Assembly (NCBI GenBank): GCA_045039925.1
Contig: CP108401.1
Location: forward strand, 248,001 to 312,000
Length of the DNA stretch: 64,000 bases
Direction of reading: 5' to 3'
Source: Yinghuangia sp045039925
Lineage (GTDB): Bacteria; Actinomycetota; Actinomycetes; Streptomycetales; Streptomycetaceae
The position numbers and the translations under genes were made by a program. Below are positions 62,168-64,000 of this stretch, piece after piece. The first letter of the stretch is position 1; each line of letters opens with the position of its first letter. The notes beneath the pieces are model-generated. The model had not been told where the DNA came from, searched no databases, and saw nothing but the letters and a program-made list of their open reading frames with translations.

Positions 62168-62847
62168 CCACCACCACACCCGCGGCCACCGCCGCACCCA
62201 CACGCCTGATCACCTGGATCACCCCCATCGGACCTCTCGCGATGGCGGGCTGGGCGTTCACCATCCCCTATCAGACCTCCGACGAACTCGCCGTCTGGAT
62301 CCCCGACGCAGCCGCGGCGACCGGCAGGCTGCAGATCGCGATGCTGATGCTGCTCCTGTGCGCCCTCACCGCCACCGTCGGCACCCTCGTCACCGGCCTC
62401 ATGGCCCGGCGGGCCTCCCGCAAGCTCGGGACCACCGGCCTTGTCCTGACCTTCCTCAGCTTCGGCGGGGTCACCTTCGGCGGCGCCGGCTACGACGCGG
62501 CGGCCGTCGCCACCTACAACACGGTGCACGACACGGCCACCACCGAACGCGCCCTCGACGAATACGAGTCCTTCGTCGCCCCCATGCTGGCCACCGCACT
62601 GTTCGTGCCGCTGCTGGCGGTCGGCGTCATCCTCATGGGAATCGCCTTCTGGCGCGGCCGCACCATCCCCCGCTGGGCCGCAGGAGCCATGCTGGGCGCC
62701 TTCCCCGTGATCGTGCTGGGCGGCTTCGTTTCGACAGCAGTCATGGCAATCGGGTGGCTGCTCCTGGCCGCGGCGTTCGGATCAGCGGGGGCGGCCTACG
62801 CTCACGCGGCACATGCGTCCTCCGGCACGGGCGCCTTCCCAGCATGA
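62164..62847 (+). CDS. Membrane protein coupled to the two-component pair
   Basis: 227 aa from ATG 62164, overlapping the regulator stop by 4 bp. About five hydrophobic segments (for example LQIAMLMLLLCALTATVGTLVTGLMA, LVLTFLSFGGVTFGGAG, MLATALFVPLLAVGVILMGIAF, MLGAFPVIVLGGFVSTAVMAIGWLLLAAAFG). It may act as an output or auxiliary sensor of the system. No family recognised. Confidence 0.7.
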   Translation: MTTTTPAATAAPTRLITWITPIGPLAMAGWAFTIPYQTSDELAVWIPDAAAATGRLQIAMLMLLLCALTATVGTLVTGLMARRASRKLGTTGLVLTFLSFGGVTFGGAGYDAAAVATYNTVHDTATTERALDEYESFVAPMLATALFVPLLAVGVILMGIAFWRGRTIPRWAAGAMLGAFPVIVLGGFVSTAVMAIGWLLLAAAFGSAGAAYAHAAHASSGTGAFPA

Positions 62848-62880
62848 GCACGCCGTCACCCCATCCCGGGAATCCCGGCG

Positions 62881-62961
62881 TCAGCCCGTTCCGTGGGTAC
62901 GGGCAAGGGCGATGACGGAGGCGCGGTCGGTGGCACCGAGTTTGGTGATGACGGCGGACAC
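62881..62961 (-). pseudogene. C-terminal fragment of a LuxR-type regulator
   Basis: The minus strand reads VSAVITKLGATDRASVIALA and ends RTHGTG with TGA at 62881. This is the recognition helix and tail of a NarL/LuxR HTH. The rest of the gene is missing, and the IS630-type element starts about 85 bp away, so the gene was probably lost by an insertion-linked deletion. Confidence 0.55.
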
Positions 62962-63045
62962 GGGCACTCGCCCACACCTTCGGAGGGGGTGCCACCGCGA
63001 ACGTGTGCAGCGGGCGAGCCGGGCCCGTCGCGACATGGGGCTCTA

Positions 63046-64000
63046 GTGTCCTGCGTCCGAAGTTCGATGATTAAGTAGTCTGGTCGTGTGGCGAGGACCG
63101 GGCGGCCGAAGGCCGAGTTGACGTTGACGGACGAGGAACGCGAGACGCTGCTGCGCTGGGCGCGGCGGGCGAAGTCGTCGCAGGCCTTGGCCCAGCGGTG
63201 CCGGATCGTGCTGGGTTGCGCGGACGGCAAGTCCAATCAGCAGGTTGCGGCCGATCTGGGGATCTGGCCGCAGACGGTGGGCAAGTGGCGGCGCCGGTTC
63301 CTGGACCGTCGGCTGGACGGTCTGGTCGACGAGCCGCGGCCCGGCGCGCCGCGGACGGTCACCGACGAGCAGGTCGAACAGGTCGTCGTCGCCACGCTGG
63401 AGCGCACTCCGAACGACGCGACGCACTGGTCGCGGGCCTCGATGGCGGACGAGAGCGGGCTGTCGAGGTCCACGGTGGGGCGGATCTGGCGGGCGTTCGG
63501 CCTCAAGCCGCACCAGAGCGACACCTTCAAGCTGTCCAACGACCCGCAGTTCGTGGACAAGGTCCGCGACGTCGTCGGCCTCTACGTGGACCCGCCGGAG
63601 AAGGCCCTGGTGCTGTGCGTGGACGAGAAGTCGCAGATCCAGGCCCTCGACAGGTCCGCGCCGGTGCTGCCGATGATGCCCGGCCTGCCCGAGCGCCGCA
63701 CCCACGACTACCTCCGCCACGGCGTGACCACCCTGTTCGCCGCACTCGACATCGCCACCGGCGAGGTCATCGGCTCGATCCACCGCCGGCACCGGGCCGT
63801 CGAGTTCAGGAAGTTCCTCGCCAAGCTCGACAAGACCGTCCCCCCGGACCTGGACGTGCATCTGATCTGCGACAACTACACCACCCACAAGGCGCCGTCG
63901 GTCGCCAAGTGGCTCGCCGCCCACCCCAGGTTCCACCTGCACTTCACCCCCACCTACTCCTCCTGGCTCAACCAGGTCGAGCGATGGTTCGGCCTGCTCA
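63046..64000 (+). mobile_element. IS630-family element, left end (partial)
   Basis: The transposase gene runs off the window. The left end is probably at GTGTCCTGCG (63046), just after a TA (63044-63045), since IS630 elements duplicate TA. The right end is not in the window. Confidence 0.6.
63088..64000 (+). CDS. IS630-family transposase (partial)
   Basis: 304 codons from GTG 63088 to the window end. An N-terminal HTH pair (LRWARRAKSSQALAQRCRIV, NQQVAADLGIWPQTVGKWRRRF) precedes the DDE core: ALVLCVDEKSQIQALDR (first Asp), VHLICDNYTTHKAPSV (second Asp) and HFTPTYSSWLNQVERWFGLL with the catalytic Glu. No break in the visible part. It continues beyond 64000. Confidence 0.9.
   Translation, partial: MARTGRPKAELTLTDEERETLLRWARRAKSSQALAQRCRIVLGCADGKSNQQVAADLGIWPQTVGKWRRRFLDRRLDGLVDEPRPGAPRTVTDEQVEQVVVATLERTPNDATHWSRASMADESGLSRSTVGRIWRAFGLKPHQSDTFKLSNDPQFVDKVRDVVGLYVDPPEKALVLCVDEKSQIQALDRSAPVLPMMPGLPERRTHDYLRHGVTTLFAALDIATGEVIGSIHRRHRAVEFRKFLAKLDKTVPPDLDVHLICDNYTTHKAPSVAKWLAAHPRFHLHFTPTYSSWLNQVERWFGLL

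Overview
The window is very GC-rich. Its genes have strongly G/C-biased third codon positions, frequent GTG starts and ATGA/GTGA overlaps between neighbours. It also carries families typical of streptomycetes: NarL-type two-component pairs, ECF sigma factors, LAxTG sortase substrates, DUF3558-like lipoproteins, STAS antagonists and Crp-like regulators. I read it as accessory DNA, a chromosome arm or large plasmid, of a Streptomyces-like actinomycete. I see no rRNA, tRNA, CRISPR array or core housekeeping operon.

Layout. 0-9 kb: a thioredoxin-reductase-like flavoprotein, then plasmid-type genes (a winged-helix/zinc-finger protein, two uncharacterised cysteine-containing proteins and a CoiA-like nuclease). 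9-14 kb: an ECF sigma factor coupled to a Sel1-like partner, then a secreted NucA/NucB-type nuclease overlapping an unknown gene. 14-19 kb: an HTH-STAS fusion, a repeat-rich gene-poor stretch, and the first copy of a cassette made of a tandem-HTH protein, a two-helix membrane protein and a Crp-like regulator. This copy ends in a 32-codon peptide gene. 19-30 kb: nested mobile DNA. An integrase / XRE / zinc-ribbon recombinase module is split by a 3.94 kb element with inverted TGT-ends and a 5 bp target duplication. Removing one duplicate restores the recombinase reading frame. A second remnant of the recombinase tail and a pair of direct repeats flank a methyltransferase gene just to the left. 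30-36 kb: an ECF sigma/anti-sigma pair with its own ECF-type promoter, a secreted serine protease, gene relics, an epimerase and a frameshifted WD40 gene. 36-42 kb: an LAETG surface protein, an SMI1-like gene, an 846 bp IS5-family element with TAA duplications, small membrane proteins, and an HTH/coiled-coil gene broken by an in-frame TAG. 42-45 kb: the second copy of the regulator cassette. 45-54 kb: an RHH/PIN toxin-antitoxin pair, a beta-propeller/LGFP protein and several lipoproteins. 54-64 kb: two NarL-type kinase/regulator pairs (one kinase has a duplicated sensor/dimerisation half), a lipoprotein, a methyltransferase, a membrane protein, and an IS630-family transposase that runs off the end beside a truncated LuxR fragment.

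How genes may work together. The clearest functional units are the two-component pairs, the two sigma/partner pairs, the toxin-antitoxin pair and the two regulator cassettes. The HTH-STAS protein shares its N-terminal domain with the second HTH of the cassette regulators, so these three loci may form one signalling family. The 19-30 kb region is best understood as repeated insertion into and around one recombinase module. All assignments come from reading the sequence. No searches were run, so distant family names are recognition calls and not computed hits.
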